Below the pieces are notes generated by a model. It worked only from the letters and a program-made list of their open reading frames with translations, had not been told where the DNA came from and searched no databases. This document shows positions 26,459 to 36,369 of a DNA stretch of 64,000 nucleotides, piece after piece. Position 1 is the stretch's first letter; each line of letters starts with the position of its first letter. The stretch lies in assembly GCF_004345645.1 (NCBI RefSeq), contig NZ_SLWS01000007.1, forward strand, positions 496,001-560,000, read 5' to 3'. The position numbers and the translations under genes were made by a program. The stretch comes from Actinocrispum wychmicini. GTDB taxonomy: Bacteria; Actinomycetota; Actinomycetes; Mycobacteriales; Pseudonocardiaceae.

Positions 26459-27688
26459 TCACCCTGCTGGTGGCGACTTGAAGGTCCGGACCAGGTCCGT
26501 GGTCCACTGTTCCGGGATCTCCCAGGGGATGAAGTGACCGCCTGTGGGGTGGGCCGCGATGTTGACGTGGTTGTACCAGGCGGCGCGGTCGCTTGCCAGG
26601 AACGACTCGATCCGCGCTGTCGAGCTGGTAACCCCCGGCGGGTTCTCGTAGTCGACGAACGTGATCCCCGTCGGTGCCTCGATGACCGGCGTCCGGTCGT
26701 GCGAGGGTGTCCAGGGGTATCGGTTGTTGTTGGCGTACGTGCGGATCGAGCTGGCGATGGCGTTGCCGGTCCAGTAGATCGTGGCGTGGGTGAGCAGGTC
26801 GTCGCGGGTGAACACGGTGTAGATGTCGCCGCCGTTGTCGGACCATTTCATCCATCGTTCGAGGACCCAGGCCAGCATGCCGACCGGGGAGTCGGCCAGT
26901 CCGTACCCGAGGGTGCTCGGCGCGAGCAGGTGCGCGGCGAGGTGCACAGCGTACTTTCCCTCGATCTCGACCAGTCTCCGCCGCTGGTCGTCGGGGAGCT
27001 CCGGTGGAATGGCCCGGCCACCGGAGAAGTCCCAGGCCCGGTCGCCGGTGAACAGGTCGAGCTTCAGGGCTGATCCGATGTGGATGCCGTACAGCTCGTC
27101 GGCGTACTTGTGGCCGAGCTGTCCCGTGACGAGGGCACCGACGTCGCAACCCGCCGCGGCGTACCGGGTGTGGCCGAGGGTCGTGGTCATCAGTTCGTGC
27201 CAGACGTCCGCGATCTTCCAGAAGTTCATGTCCGGTCGGGTGGGTGTCGAATACCCGAAGCCCGGCAACGAGGGGACGATCACCTCGAACGCGTCCGCCG
27301 GGTCGCCGCCGAACGCGGCCGGGTCGGCGAGCCGGTCGACGACTTTCGACCAGTGCCAGAAGGTCCAGGGCCAGCCGTGGCTGAGGATCAACGGGGTGGG
27401 ACTGGGCCCGACGCCCGGCTTGCGCATGAAGTGCACACGTGTGCCGGACACATCGACCAGGTAGTGCTCGTAGGCGTTCATCGCGCGCTCGGCGGCTCGC
27501 CAGTCGTACTCTTCGGCCCAGTACCGCGCCAACTCCTGGAGCATGGCCCTGGGGACGCCGTACCGACCGTCCTCGTTCCCAGCGTCCTCCGGCCAGATCG
27601 TGGCCCGCAGCCGCGCCCGCAGGTCCTCGAGAACCCGCTCCTCCACGGCGATCGGCGTTGGCGACAGCGCATGCACTCCTGTGCTCAC
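26459..27688 (-). CDS. Epoxide hydrolase (alpha/beta-hydrolase)
   Basis: This 409-residue protein has the N-terminal EHN domain typical of microsomal-type epoxide hydrolases (residues about 10-120), then an alpha/beta-hydrolase core. The HGWP oxyanion motif is at 104-107, the nucleophile Asp182 lies in AAGCDVGALVT, and the C-terminal His lies in GGHFIPWE. The usual G-G-D-W-G nucleophile elbow reads G-C-D-V-G, a mild deviation. It opens epoxides to diols through an ester intermediate. It overlaps the MarR gene by four bases and is probably controlled by it. Substrate unknown; detoxification or natural-product tailoring are both possible. Confidence 0.9.
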   Translation of the reverse strand: MSTGVHALSPTPIAVEERVLEDLRARLRATIWPEDAGNEDGRYGVPRAMLQELARYWAEEYDWRAAERAMNAYEHYLVDVSGTRVHFMRKPGVGPSPTPLILSHGWPWTFWHWSKVVDRLADPAAFGGDPADAFEVIVPSLPGFGYSTPTRPDMNFWKIADVWHELMTTTLGHTRYAAAGCDVGALVTGQLGHKYADELYGIHIGSALKLDLFTGDRAWDFSGGRAIPPELPDDQRRRLVEIEGKYAVHLAAHLLAPSTLGYGLADSPVGMLAWVLERWMKWSDNGGDIYTVFTRDDLLTHATIYWTGNAIASSIRTYANNNRYPWTPSHDRTPVIEAPTGITFVDYENPPGVTSSTARIESFLASDRAAWYNHVNIAAHPTGGHFIPWEIPEQWTTDLVRTFKSPPAG

Positions 27689-28137
27689 TTCCCGCTCCTC
27701 CCATGAGGTTTCTCGTTGGCGAGTCGAACGATCTGCCGGAGTACGTCCGCGATGCCCAGCAGCCGCGTGCGGTCGGCAGGCGGGAGTCGATCAATGAGAT
27801 CGCGCAGCCCCTGCACGCGATCGGCATGGCGTCGGGACACAACTGACCGGCCAGCCGCGGTGAGGGACAACATCGAGGCCCGCCCGTCGCTCGGATCGGG
27901 CCTGCGTTCGACGAGTCCGTCGCGTTCCAACTTCGCCACCGCCGACGTGAGCGCTGGCTGCTTGATCTGCTCCGTCCTGACCAGGTCACTCAGCCGACAA
28001 GGCCCCGTCCTCGACAGGGTGTGCAGCACGGACAGGGTGGAGAAGGTCAGCCGGTCCGAGGTCGGGAGCCGGATGAACACCGAGTTGAAGTCCTCGATGG
28101 CGAGGGTCAGCCGCTGCACGGCCCGAGCTGTGTGCAC
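27685..28137 (-). CDS. MarR-family transcriptional regulator
   Basis: This 150-residue winged-helix regulator has the MarR core: dimer helix, recognition region SDLVRTEQIKQPALTSAVAK and the wing DGLVERRPDPSDGRAS. It overlaps the epoxide hydrolase start by four bases, so the two form one transcript. An AT-rich imperfect palindrome just upstream is a likely binding site for autoregulation. MarR proteins of this type respond to small aromatic or oxidising compounds; the ligand here is unknown. Confidence 0.9.
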   Translation of the reverse strand: MHTARAVQRLTLAIEDFNSVFIRLPTSDRLTFSTLSVLHTLSRTGPCRLSDLVRTEQIKQPALTSAVAKLERDGLVERRPDPSDGRASMLSLTAAGRSVVSRRHADRVQGLRDLIDRLPPADRTRLLGIADVLRQIVRLANEKPHGRSGK

Positions 28138-28145
28138 GCCGAAAC

Positions 28146-28164
28146 TATATCAAACTTCGATCTA
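28146..28164. promoter_or_regulatory. Candidate MarR operator
   Basis: TATATCAAA and TTCGATCTA are 9-bp arms around one central C, with 7 of 9 positions complementary. The site is AT-rich, and begins 9 bases upstream of the MarR start. Confidence 0.45.
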
Positions 28165-28286
28165 AATCCGCGTGCGGGCCTGTTGTTCATCCGTACGCAG
28201 GGGAATTGAGACGTTCGGGCACTTGCCCCGGATGTGGTCCGCGAGTGAACATCGTCCCGTTTGCGCGATGGCGAGATGGGGGTCCG

Positions 28287-31200
28287 ATGAGGCGCCGGTT
28301 CGCGGCTGTGTTCATGTGTCTGAGCGTTCTCGGCGCGGTCGTCGTGCCGATGCCCGCGGTCGCCGTCGCGGCGGTCGCCGATCGTCAAGGGCATGACGGC
28401 GCGGGTGGGAGGAGCAAGCCGTCGCCCGCGGCGCATCGTCAGGTTCCGCCGCAGGTGGCGGAGCCGGCGAAGCCGAGTCCACCGCCGGCGGGGTCGCCGG
28501 CACGGGCGACGTACGACAAGTTCGTGGCGGACTCCGCGGCGGTAACGGACCGGATTCGGGCCAGGGCCAAGCAGACGACGGTCAAGCCCGAGCCCGCAGC
28601 GGCCGGGATGACGGCACCGCGCCAGGCGAAGGCAGCGTCCGATGTGGACCCTTGCGCGCCGGTGGGTGGCGAGCAGTGGTTCGCGACCTACAGCGGCGGT
28701 GGGATCATCACCACGCCGACGAACAACAGTCCCGGTGTGGCACGGGTGTCCGTGGTCAACCGAGGGAGCCAGACCTGGCCCGCCGGGCACACCTCGCTGG
28801 GATACCACCTGTTCGACAGCGCAGGTGTGGAGGTACCCGGTGACTACCCGCGGACGCCGTTGTCCGGCGCTGTCGCGAACGGCGGTTCGGCCACAGTGGA
28901 CGCGACGATCGCGGCACTGGCGCCGGCGACATGGCAGATCAAGTGGGACCTGTGGGTCGACGGTCCGGGCTGGTTCTCGCACAACGCGGTGTGCACGTAC
29001 GCGATCCTGTACACGATCCGGAACCAGGCGCCGAATCTGACCCTGTTGAGCCCGCCGAACCACGGCACTGTCAAGGAACGCACGCCGCGGCTGTTCGTGT
29101 CGGGTGTCGATCCGGACGCGTGGCCCGGGGTGTGGCTGACCTACCAGTTCATCGTGTGCCGGGACGCCGCGCTGACCGCGGGCTGTGTCGTGTCGGACTG
29201 GCAGACGTCGGACGGCTACCCGGTGCCGGTGAACGTCCTGGGCTGGAACGACACGTTCTACTGGAGCGCCCGGGTCAGCGACAGCAAGATCACCACCCCG
29301 GACGCGGGCTGGGCGCCGCCGAACGAGGTTCGAGTGGTCGTACCGGTGCCGGACAAGTGGCGGACGGTCGGGACCGGGCTCGGCCTGACCAACGTCGGCG
29401 GCATGGTCCTGCCGTACGGCACCTGGGTCCACACTGAGACCGACGCCGACGTGGCCGGAGTCGGTGTGCCGCTGACGGTTCAGCGGACGTACTCGTCCGA
29501 GGCGGCCCAGGTTCCCGGCGCGTTCGGTCGCGGCTGGCTGTCCATGTTCGACGCCTCGGCGCAGTACAGCCCGGACAACCAGCTGCTGACGGTGACGTAT
29601 CCCGACGGCAGGCAGGAGATCTTCGCCAGGCAGTCCGGCGGCGGCTGGGTGACGCGGGCGGACACCGGGTCGACCGACCGGCTGTCGGTGGCAGGTGACG
29701 GCGTGATCACCGTCCGGGGAGCGGACCAGCAGGTGCTGACGTTCGGTCCGGCCGGCGAGCTGCGGACGGTCGAGACCACCGGCGTGGGTGCGTTGGCGCT
29801 GGCCCGCAACACCGCCGGGCAGGTCACGACGGTGACCCAGCAGCCGTCCGGGCGGTCGTTGACGGTCGGCTGGGTGACGACGAACGCCGGGTGCTCGCAG
29901 CCGGCTCCGCCACCGCGGGTCGCGGAGATCGTCGCGGGAACCGCGCACTGGACGTACTCCTATGGCTGCGACGGCGATCTGGCCAAGGTCTGCGACCCGG
30001 TGAACGCGTGCGCGACCTACGGCACGGAATGGGCCGACCGGGCGGGCCGGCGGGTCGTCCGGCCGTATCCGGACGGCGACAACAACTGGGAGCCGAACGG
30101 CGCCGCGTCAAAGTCCTACCGGATCTGGGGCAACGACCGCAGCACGCTGATCACGGTCAAGGTGTTCACCCCGAGGGAGAACGCCGGCACCGACTATCTC
30201 GCCAACTACAACTCCTTCGGCGGCGCGACCGTGCACGTCGTGGTGGACGCCGAGGGTGAGGAAGGCGGGATACGGCAGGAGACGTACCGGTTCGACGAGG
30301 TGAACCGGCTGCGGGACCTGAGCCACGGCGGGATCGCGGACGCGGCGACCGCCCCGCACCGGTCATGGGACTACGGCGTCGTCACCGGCAGGCTCGAGGG
30401 CTTCGTCGACGAGAACCTCAACGTGAAGGAACTGCGGACCGACGCGTGGGGGAACCTGACGGGCAACATCCTGTTCCGGGACCCGAACACCCAGGTGACC
30501 CACAACGCCACCTACTTCCCTGACGTCAACGGTGATCCGGACAAGACCCGGATGCGCGGGATCGTGATGACCCCGAGGGAGGGCAACGACTCGCAGCAGG
30601 GCGACATGTTCGGCTACGACACCGCCGGCAGGCTGACGCAACGCCGTGGCCATCCGGTGCCGGAGACGCCGGGCGGGCCGCTCACCACCTTCACGTACAC
30701 CACCGGAGGCGATGCCGCGGCCGGCCCGCGCCGGGGCGGCACATCGCCGCCGGGCGGGGACAAGATGCCCGCCGGGCTGCCGCGTACCACCGTCCGCAAC
30801 TGGGCCACGACCACGTTCTCCTACAACGGAAACGGCGACGTGACCGAGGTCGTCGACCCTGTGGGCCGCAAGACCGCGTACGACTACGACGTCCTCGGAC
30901 GTCGTGTCTCGGCGACCGAGTACACCACCACGTATCCGGCCGGCGTGCAGACCCGGTTCGTGCTGGACGCGGCCGGGCGGGCGGTCGAGGAGATCCGGCC
31001 CGCGACCACCAACGCCGTCACCGGTGCGGCGCAACAGCTTCGGATCTGCCGCGAGTACGACGGCAGCGGGCTCGTCACCAAGACCGTGGAGACTCCCGTC
31101 GCTTGCCCGGCCGTGGGCGCCGCCCGCCGTGCCGGTGACCGCACCACGGAAACCACCTACGACAGCAACGGCAGACCCGCCAAGGTGGTCGACGCCGACG

Positions 31201-34200
31201 GCGGCACGACGACGTACAGCTATCTGCGAGCACGCCGGACCGCTTCCGCGACACAGGATTCCGGTGTGGTGCGAGTGACCGATCCGCACGGAACCGTTAC
31301 CGAGCAATGGTATGACGCCGGCCGTCTGATGGAGGAACGCCGCACGAACGGCGCTGGCGCGGTGATCACCACCGCGTTGTACGCGTACGACCAGGGCGGA
31401 CGGCGGGTGCAGGAGTCCGACGCGCTGGGGCGGAAGACGACGTACTTCTGGACCGGCGACGACCTGGTCTACCGCGCGCCCCGGGCCCAGTACGGTTCCA
31501 CCGGCGAGATCGAGCTGTTCAACCGGGAGTTCGACGGCGACGGGCGGATCACGTCCGAACTCACCGGCGGTTCCCGACTCGTGCGCAACCACCATGACGG
31601 CGAAGGCAAACTCGTCGACACCGTCCTGGATCCGGCCGGCCTGAACCGGACGGACCACCGTGACTACAACCAGCTCGGCCAACTCGTCACCGAGACGGTC
31701 ACCGGCGGCGGCCGCACCGAGCGAACCGACTACTGCCGGGCCGCGACCGGCGCACTCACCTGCACGGTCCGCACCTTGGGCAATGAGAAGCTGGAAACCC
31801 ACTTCCAGGTCGACCAGCGCGGACTGACTACCTCCGCGGTGGACCCGCGCGGCGTGACACCCAACCAGCCCGACGATCCGGACTACACCGCGTACACCAA
31901 GTACGACGAACTCGGCAGGGCGACCAGTAGCACGGGACATCGAGCGGCTGTCGAACCCGGCGGCCCAGCCCGGCCGACGGTGACGTACGGGTATGACGCG
32001 TTCGGTCAGCTCACCCATGTCAAGGACGCCAAGGGTGACGTGACCACGACCGGCTACGACGACGCCGGTCACGCCGTCGAAACCCGGTATCCCGCTTACA
32101 CCCCACCGGGATCCAGCACACCGCTGGTGCCGACGACGACCCGGTCGTACGACGCCGCGGGCTTGCTGCTGCGGGAGACGGACGCGCGGGGGAAGGTCAC
32201 GGACTACGTCTACGACGCCGCGGGACGACAGACCGAAGTCCGGGCACCCGTGCTGGACAACGGACTGCGGCCGGTCACGAAGTACGAGTACGACGCGGCT
32301 GGGCAGCGGACCGCGACCGTCGGCCCGACCGGTGCCCGCGTCGAGTACTGGTACGACTCCGTCGGCCGGGTCGTGACCAGGACCGAGGTTGTCCGGCAGA
32401 CCAGTTCGGGCACGAACTACCTGCACACCAACTACACGTATGACGGGGTCGGCGACCTGACCCGGATCGAGACCCCGATGGGTCTGGTAGTCCGGATGGA
32501 CTACAACGCCGGCGGCGAGGTGACCAAGGTCTGGCTGCCGGGCGCGACCAAGCCGATCAGCTACGACCACGACCTGGCCGGCCGGGTCACCAAGCAGACC
32601 GACCGGGCCGGCCGCGCTGTCGAGACCGAGTACGACCAGGCGGGCCGGGCGGTGCTCAGCCGCCAGCGCGCCGCGGACGGCACCGAGCTCGCGGTGGCCC
32701 GATCGGAGTACGACCGGGCGGGCAACGTGACCGCTGTCGTCGCCCCGAACAGCGCCCGCACCACGTTCCAAGTGGACGCACTCGACCGGGTCGTGTCCAC
32801 CACGCAACAGGTTTCCGCGGGACAGTCCATCACCACCCGGTCGACCGGGTACGACATCGCGGGCAACCCGGTCCGGGTCACCGACGGCCGCGGCAACACC
32901 ACCACCTACGAGTACAACACGCTCGGCAAGGTCGCGTCGGTCACCGAACCAGCCACCGCCGCACATCCCGCACTGGCCGACCGGCGATGGACCACGACGT
33001 ACGACGCGGGCGGCCTCCCGGTCACCCTCGCCGAACCCGGCGGTGTCACGATCGACCGCGGCTACGACGCCGCCGGCCGGCTCCGGCAGGAGGACGGCCG
33101 CGGCGCGGGCGCACCCGTCCGTCGCACGTGGACATACGACCTCGCGGGCCGGATCGGCTCGATCACCCATCCGGACCAGACCCGCACCTTCGCGTACTCC
33201 GACCGTGGCCTGGTACTCACCACCAACGGCCCGGACGCGACCATCGCCACCTTCGACTACGACGCCGACGGCCACATGACCAGCCGCCAGGACCCGGCCG
33301 GTGTCAGCAACTTCTACTGGCGTCCCGACGGTCAACTCGGTGAGGCCACCGATCCGTTGACCGGCCTGCGCCGGACCTACCAGTACTACGCGAACTCCGG
33401 CGAGCTCAACCAGATCTCCTGGCCCAACGGCCTGCGCCGGTCGTTCGGCTACGACCAGCGGGGCCGCGTCAATCTGATCGCTTCAACCAATGCCGCGGGC
33501 ACAGTCACCCACGACGTCCGATACGGCTACGACAGCAACGGGAACGTCACCTCGGAGATCGTCGCCAACGACCCGGCCGCCAGCTCCACCTACGCCTACG
33601 ACCTCGGCAACCGCCTCACCCGATGGGCACCCGGCGGCGGCGCACCAGCCCATGACTACACCTCGGACAACGCCGGAAACCGGGTCGCCGAACAGACCGC
33701 GACCGGGACCGACCCGCCGGTGCAGACAGGGTCGTGGACGTACGACGAACGCGACCGACTCACCACCGCGCACACCAACCAGGACGTCAGCTACCAGTAC
33801 ACCCCTCGGGGTACCCTGGCTACGACCACGGTAGCGGGCGGCGCGACGAGCACCTCGACGTTCGACGCGTTCGACCAGATGGTCGCCGACGCCGGCGTGA
33901 CCTACCGGTACGACGCCCTGGGGCGGCTGGCCGAACGCAACGGCGACAGGTTCGAATACGACGGTCTCGAACGCGATCCCGTTGTCGCGCCAGGCGAAAC
34001 CTATGCCCGTGGCCTCAGCGGGGACCTCGTCGCCGCGCAGATCAACGGCAGTTCGTTGATACCGTTGACCAACGGGCACGGCGACACCGTTGGATGGACG
34101 CCGTCGAAACAGACGGCGTCGGCACCCGCACCACTGGCCGGACGCACCAAGTACGACCCGTTCGGCGCGCGGATCGCGGCCACCGGCACCCAGTCGGCGC

Positions 34201-35774
34201 TGGGTTTCCAGAGCGACTGGACCGACACCGCCACCGGCCGGGTCGACATGGACGCCCGCTGGTATCAGCCGTCAACCGGTGGCTTCACCGCCCGCGACAG
34301 CGTCGACTCCGGAAACCGGTACGGCTACGGCGCGGCCAACCCGGTCACCAACACCGACCCCACCGGGCACTGGGCGGAGACGCCCGCGGTCTGCGGCTCC
34401 ATCAGCCTCCAGGCCACCATCGGCTTGGGGGCCGCAGGACCGGTCGGCGGTCTCGTTGGAGGTGCCGCCGGAGTCGGCGGGTGCGTCGGCAGCGTCCTCG
34501 GCCCCGCGGGTGCCGTCGCCGGCGAACTCCTCGGGGGCGGCGTAGCCATCCTCGGCACCGTGGTCCTCGGCGGACTCGCCTCCCTGCTCCTCCCTAAGCC
34601 AACCGGTGTCGTCCACAACGGAATCCGGTACGACCAGTGGGACGCCCGGTCCCGGGACTACTTCCAGGTCGGCTGTGTCCAGGGCCGCGGGTGCGGCCAG
34701 ACCCTGTGGTGCGGTTGCGCCGAACCGTTGCCGCAGATGGAAACCGTGCCGGTGCCTGATCCCGCACCGGCGCCTGGCCCACGCACCCCGCCTGTCGCCC
34801 CCACCCCACCGCCGCCGCCACCCCCGCCGCCTGTGCTGATCCACGACACCACCCTGCACCAGGTCAAAGCGTGGTCCCAGTCGACCTCGTGGGCCAGCGG
34901 CACCTACCGGTTCGTCCGCCAGGACGACTACACCCAGGACTGGGCCCGGCGAACCAAGGTATGGTCCGACGGCTTCTGGTCCGACACCGGCTGGTACCTC
35001 AACTCCTGGCACGACGACTGGCGCGTGTCCTGGGTGAACACCCTTGACCCCAACCGGATCGACGGCATCGTCGCGGACGCGGGAGTCATCGCCAACAGCG
35101 GGCTCCTGTCCGGTGTCACGGCCGGGACGGACGCCATCGGGCAATGCGGTCTGAACGGCACGATCCTGTCGTGCCTCGGCGAGGCCCTCTCCCCCGTCGT
35201 CGGCGCGGGCTGCGCGGGTGTGCTGGCCACCATGCTGGCCTGCAACCCCACTGAACCCGGCCCCGGCCGCCCCGAGGGCCAGCACGAAGCCGCCCGGTCC
35301 CAGATCCAGCTCACCAACACCTGCCACACCGGCGGCTGGAACCGTTTCGACGGAACCCGGGCGCTGATGGCATGGACGTGCGGGGACGACATTCCCGCGC
35401 TACGACCGCTCGCCCCGGGCAGGGGCTACGATCTGCGCGGGATCGACCCGATGTCCATCGTCCCCGACGATGCCAGCGTGCGCGGCCTCAAACCGGACCC
35501 GAACGGAGGTGCCCAGTATGGCATCGAATTCGCGTGGCGAAACGCGGACGGCACGCGCGTCCGGCTCCGGATCCACGGCCCGGACGGCACCGCCCCACCC
35601 GGCTCGAACTCGGCCAGCGGAGAGACCTACCGAGTCCAAATCGGAGCGAGGTACCAGGACATCTCCGGAACGCTCTACCCACGAAACGTCCACAACCCAC
35701 TCAGCCCGTACTACGACCCAGTGGCCGCCAACGCCGCGCACATCCCATGGCCGTTCCAGTTTCCGGGACTGTAG
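28287..35774 (+). CDS. Secreted Rhs/YD-repeat polymorphic toxin
   Basis: This very large protein (2495 residues from the ATG at 28287) begins with a signal peptide (RRRFAAVFMCLSVLGAVVV). A beta domain of NBR1-like Ig type follows (about 110-230), then a DUF6531-like entry segment near 390 (PLTVQRTYSS) and dozens of YD repeats. The Rhs core is near 1955-2010 (KYDPFGARI, ARWYQPSTGGFTARDS) and is followed by DPTGHW. The C-terminal 470 residues are the variable payload: Gly-rich hydrophobic stretches, a Cys-rich patch (VGCVQGRGCG), a poly-Pro linker near 2170, and a final domain from about 2390 resembling polymorphic-toxin type 30. It is probably a Sec-exported contact toxin. The activity of the payload is unproven. 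Confidence 0.85.
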   Translation: MRRRFAAVFMCLSVLGAVVVPMPAVAVAAVADRQGHDGAGGRSKPSPAAHRQVPPQVAEPAKPSPPPAGSPARATYDKFVADSAAVTDRIRARAKQTTVKPEPAAAGMTAPRQAKAASDVDPCAPVGGEQWFATYSGGGIITTPTNNSPGVARVSVVNRGSQTWPAGHTSLGYHLFDSAGVEVPGDYPRTPLSGAVANGGSATVDATIAALAPATWQIKWDLWVDGPGWFSHNAVCTYAILYTIRNQAPNLTLLSPPNHGTVKERTPRLFVSGVDPDAWPGVWLTYQFIVCRDAALTAGCVVSDWQTSDGYPVPVNVLGWNDTFYWSARVSDSKITTPDAGWAPPNEVRVVVPVPDKWRTVGTGLGLTNVGGMVLPYGTWVHTETDADVAGVGVPLTVQRTYSSEAAQVPGAFGRGWLSMFDASAQYSPDNQLLTVTYPDGRQEIFARQSGGGWVTRADTGSTDRLSVAGDGVITVRGADQQVLTFGPAGELRTVETTGVGALALARNTAGQVTTVTQQPSGRSLTVGWVTTNAGCSQPAPPPRVAEIVAGTAHWTYSYGCDGDLAKVCDPVNACATYGTEWADRAGRRVVRPYPDGDNNWEPNGAASKSYRIWGNDRSTLITVKVFTPRENAGTDYLANYNSFGGATVHVVVDAEGEEGGIRQETYRFDEVNRLRDLSHGGIADAATAPHRSWDYGVVTGRLEGFVDENLNVKELRTDAWGNLTGNILFRDPNTQVTHNATYFPDVNGDPDKTRMRGIVMTPREGNDSQQGDMFGYDTAGRLTQRRGHPVPETPGGPLTTFTYTTGGDAAAGPRRGGTSPPGGDKMPAGLPRTTVRNWATTTFSYNGNGDVTEVVDPVGRKTAYDYDVLGRRVSATEYTTTYPAGVQTRFVLDAAGRAVEEIRPATTNAVTGAAQQLRICREYDGSGLVTKTVETPVACPAVGAARRAGDRTTETTYDSNGRPAKVVDADGGTTTYSYLRARRTASATQDSGVVRVTDPHGTVTEQWYDAGRLMEERRTNGAGAVITTALYAYDQGGRRVQESDALGRKTTYFWTGDDLVYRAPRAQYGSTGEIELFNREFDGDGRITSELTGGSRLVRNHHDGEGKLVDTVLDPAGLNRTDHRDYNQLGQLVTETVTGGGRTERTDYCRAATGALTCTVRTLGNEKLETHFQVDQRGLTTSAVDPRGVTPNQPDDPDYTAYTKYDELGRATSSTGHRAAVEPGGPARPTVTYGYDAFGQLTHVKDAKGDVTTTGYDDAGHAVETRYPAYTPPGSSTPLVPTTTRSYDAAGLLLRETDARGKVTDYVYDAAGRQTEVRAPVLDNGLRPVTKYEYDAAGQRTATVGPTGARVEYWYDSVGRVVTRTEVVRQTSSGTNYLHTNYTYDGVGDLTRIETPMGLVVRMDYNAGGEVTKVWLPGATKPISYDHDLAGRVTKQTDRAGRAVETEYDQAGRAVLSRQRAADGTELAVARSEYDRAGNVTAVVAPNSARTTFQVDALDRVVSTTQQVSAGQSITTRSTGYDIAGNPVRVTDGRGNTTTYEYNTLGKVASVTEPATAAHPALADRRWTTTYDAGGLPVTLAEPGGVTIDRGYDAAGRLRQEDGRGAGAPVRRTWTYDLAGRIGSITHPDQTRTFAYSDRGLVLTTNGPDATIATFDYDADGHMTSRQDPAGVSNFYWRPDGQLGEATDPLTGLRRTYQYYANSGELNQISWPNGLRRSFGYDQRGRVNLIASTNAAGTVTHDVRYGYDSNGNVTSEIVANDPAASSTYAYDLGNRLTRWAPGGGAPAHDYTSDNAGNRVAEQTATGTDPPVQTGSWTYDERDRLTTAHTNQDVSYQYTPRGTLATTTVAGGATSTSTFDAFDQMVADAGVTYRYDALGRLAERNGDRFEYDGLERDPVVAPGETYARGLSGDLVAAQINGSSLIPLTNGHGDTVGWTPSKQTASAPAPLAGRTKYDPFGARIAATGTQSALGFQSDWTDTATGRVDMDARWYQPSTGGFTARDSVDSGNRYGYGAANPVTNTDPTGHWAETPAVCGSISLQATIGLGAAGPVGGLVGGAAGVGGCVGSVLGPAGAVAGELLGGGVAILGTVVLGGLASLLLPKPTGVVHNGIRYDQWDARSRDYFQVGCVQGRGCGQTLWCGCAEPLPQMETVPVPDPAPAPGPRTPPVAPTPPPPPPPPPVLIHDTTLHQVKAWSQSTSWASGTYRFVRQDDYTQDWARRTKVWSDGFWSDTGWYLNSWHDDWRVSWVNTLDPNRIDGIVADAGVIANSGLLSGVTAGTDAIGQCGLNGTILSCLGEALSPVVGAGCAGVLATMLACNPTEPGPGRPEGQHEAARSQIQLTNTCHTGGWNRFDGTRALMAWTCGDDIPALRPLAPGRGYDLRGIDPMSIVPDDASVRGLKPDPNGGAQYGIEFAWRNADGTRVRLRIHGPDGTAPPGSNSASGETYRVQIGARYQDISGTLYPRNVHNPLSPYYDPVAANAAHIPWPFQFPGL

Positions 35775-36116
35775 ATGAGTATCGGCCGCGAACGACTCGG
35801 TGAACTGCTCGCGTTGATCGTCTCGGAGAAGCCCGCGGACCGCGTGGAAGGCGCGGACACCGTCCGTGACTGGGCGGGATCGTTCTCCGCGTTCGAGGCC
35901 AGGGTGGTCGTGCGCGTGCTCGCGGTGGCGGCCACTGTGGAGGAACGCGATGGCCGAGAGGCCCAGCTCTTGGCGATCCTGACCGTCTTCGACCCCAGGA
36001 CGATGACAAGGGACGACATCGCGCCCGTTCTCGACATCGACCCGGACAGGCTCGACCGTGGCGAGCGCGAGTACGTGAACGACCTGCTGGAGAGTTTGGG
36101 CTGGAAGCAGAGTTGA
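35775..36116 (+). CDS. Candidate immunity protein for the Rhs toxin
   Basis: This small acidic, helical protein (113 residues) has no recognisable family. The ATG begins directly after the Rhs stop codon, with no gap, which is the usual place for an immunity gene in polymorphic toxin loci. There is no signal peptide, so it stays in the cytoplasm and could protect against self or sibling toxin. Sequence features are limited to alternating charged helices such as DDIAPVLDIDPDRLDRGE. Function is inferred only from position and size. Confidence 0.65.
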   Translation: MSIGRERLGELLALIVSEKPADRVEGADTVRDWAGSFSAFEARVVVRVLAVAATVEERDGREAQLLAILTVFDPRTMTRDDIAPVLDIDPDRLDRGEREYVNDLLESLGWKQS

Positions 36117-36125
36117 CCGCAACGG

Positions 36126-36360
36126 TCAGGGTGCAGCGGTGGGCCAAGCGCTTGGTGTTCCCGCCTGCCGCAGCCATTCACTGAGGGCGGCGTAGTCGGC
36201 CTCAACGAGCCCAGACTGGGGATCGACGCGATGGAGCAGAGCAGGTCCACGGTGGTGTGCGGACACCCAGGCCCGATCGGTGTCGGTGATCTCATCGTCG
36301 ACCCACGCGAAAGGACGTCCCGCGGCCCAGTCGACCAGAGCGCGGGTCTTCCAGTGCGAT
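36126..36360 (-). pseudogene. 3' remnant of a HAD-like hydrolase gene
   Basis: One minus-strand frame ending in TGA at 36126 reads HWKTRALVDWAAGRPFAWVD, then DEITDTDRAWV, HHRGPALLHRV and a final SEWLRQAG. This matches the C-terminal part of a family of small HAD-like proteins in actinomycetes, with the acidic motif VDDE. No N-terminal half with the catalytic DxD is present in frame. The sequence upstream continues in another frame. It is probably a 5'-truncated gene. Confidence 0.5.
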
Positions 36361-36369
36361 CGCGGAGCA

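Noticed and set aside
30363..33335. A 990-codon open frame antisense to the Rhs gene
   Set aside because: It is an antisense shadow of YD-repeat DNA. High GC and repeated codon patterns keep the opposite frame open. Its translation is Gly/Val/Arg-rich with no domain.
31200..34000. Many short similar segments that could be mistaken for a repeat array or CRISPR
   Set aside because: They are degenerate codon-level YD repeats inside one coding frame. There are no identical repeats with regular unique spacers.
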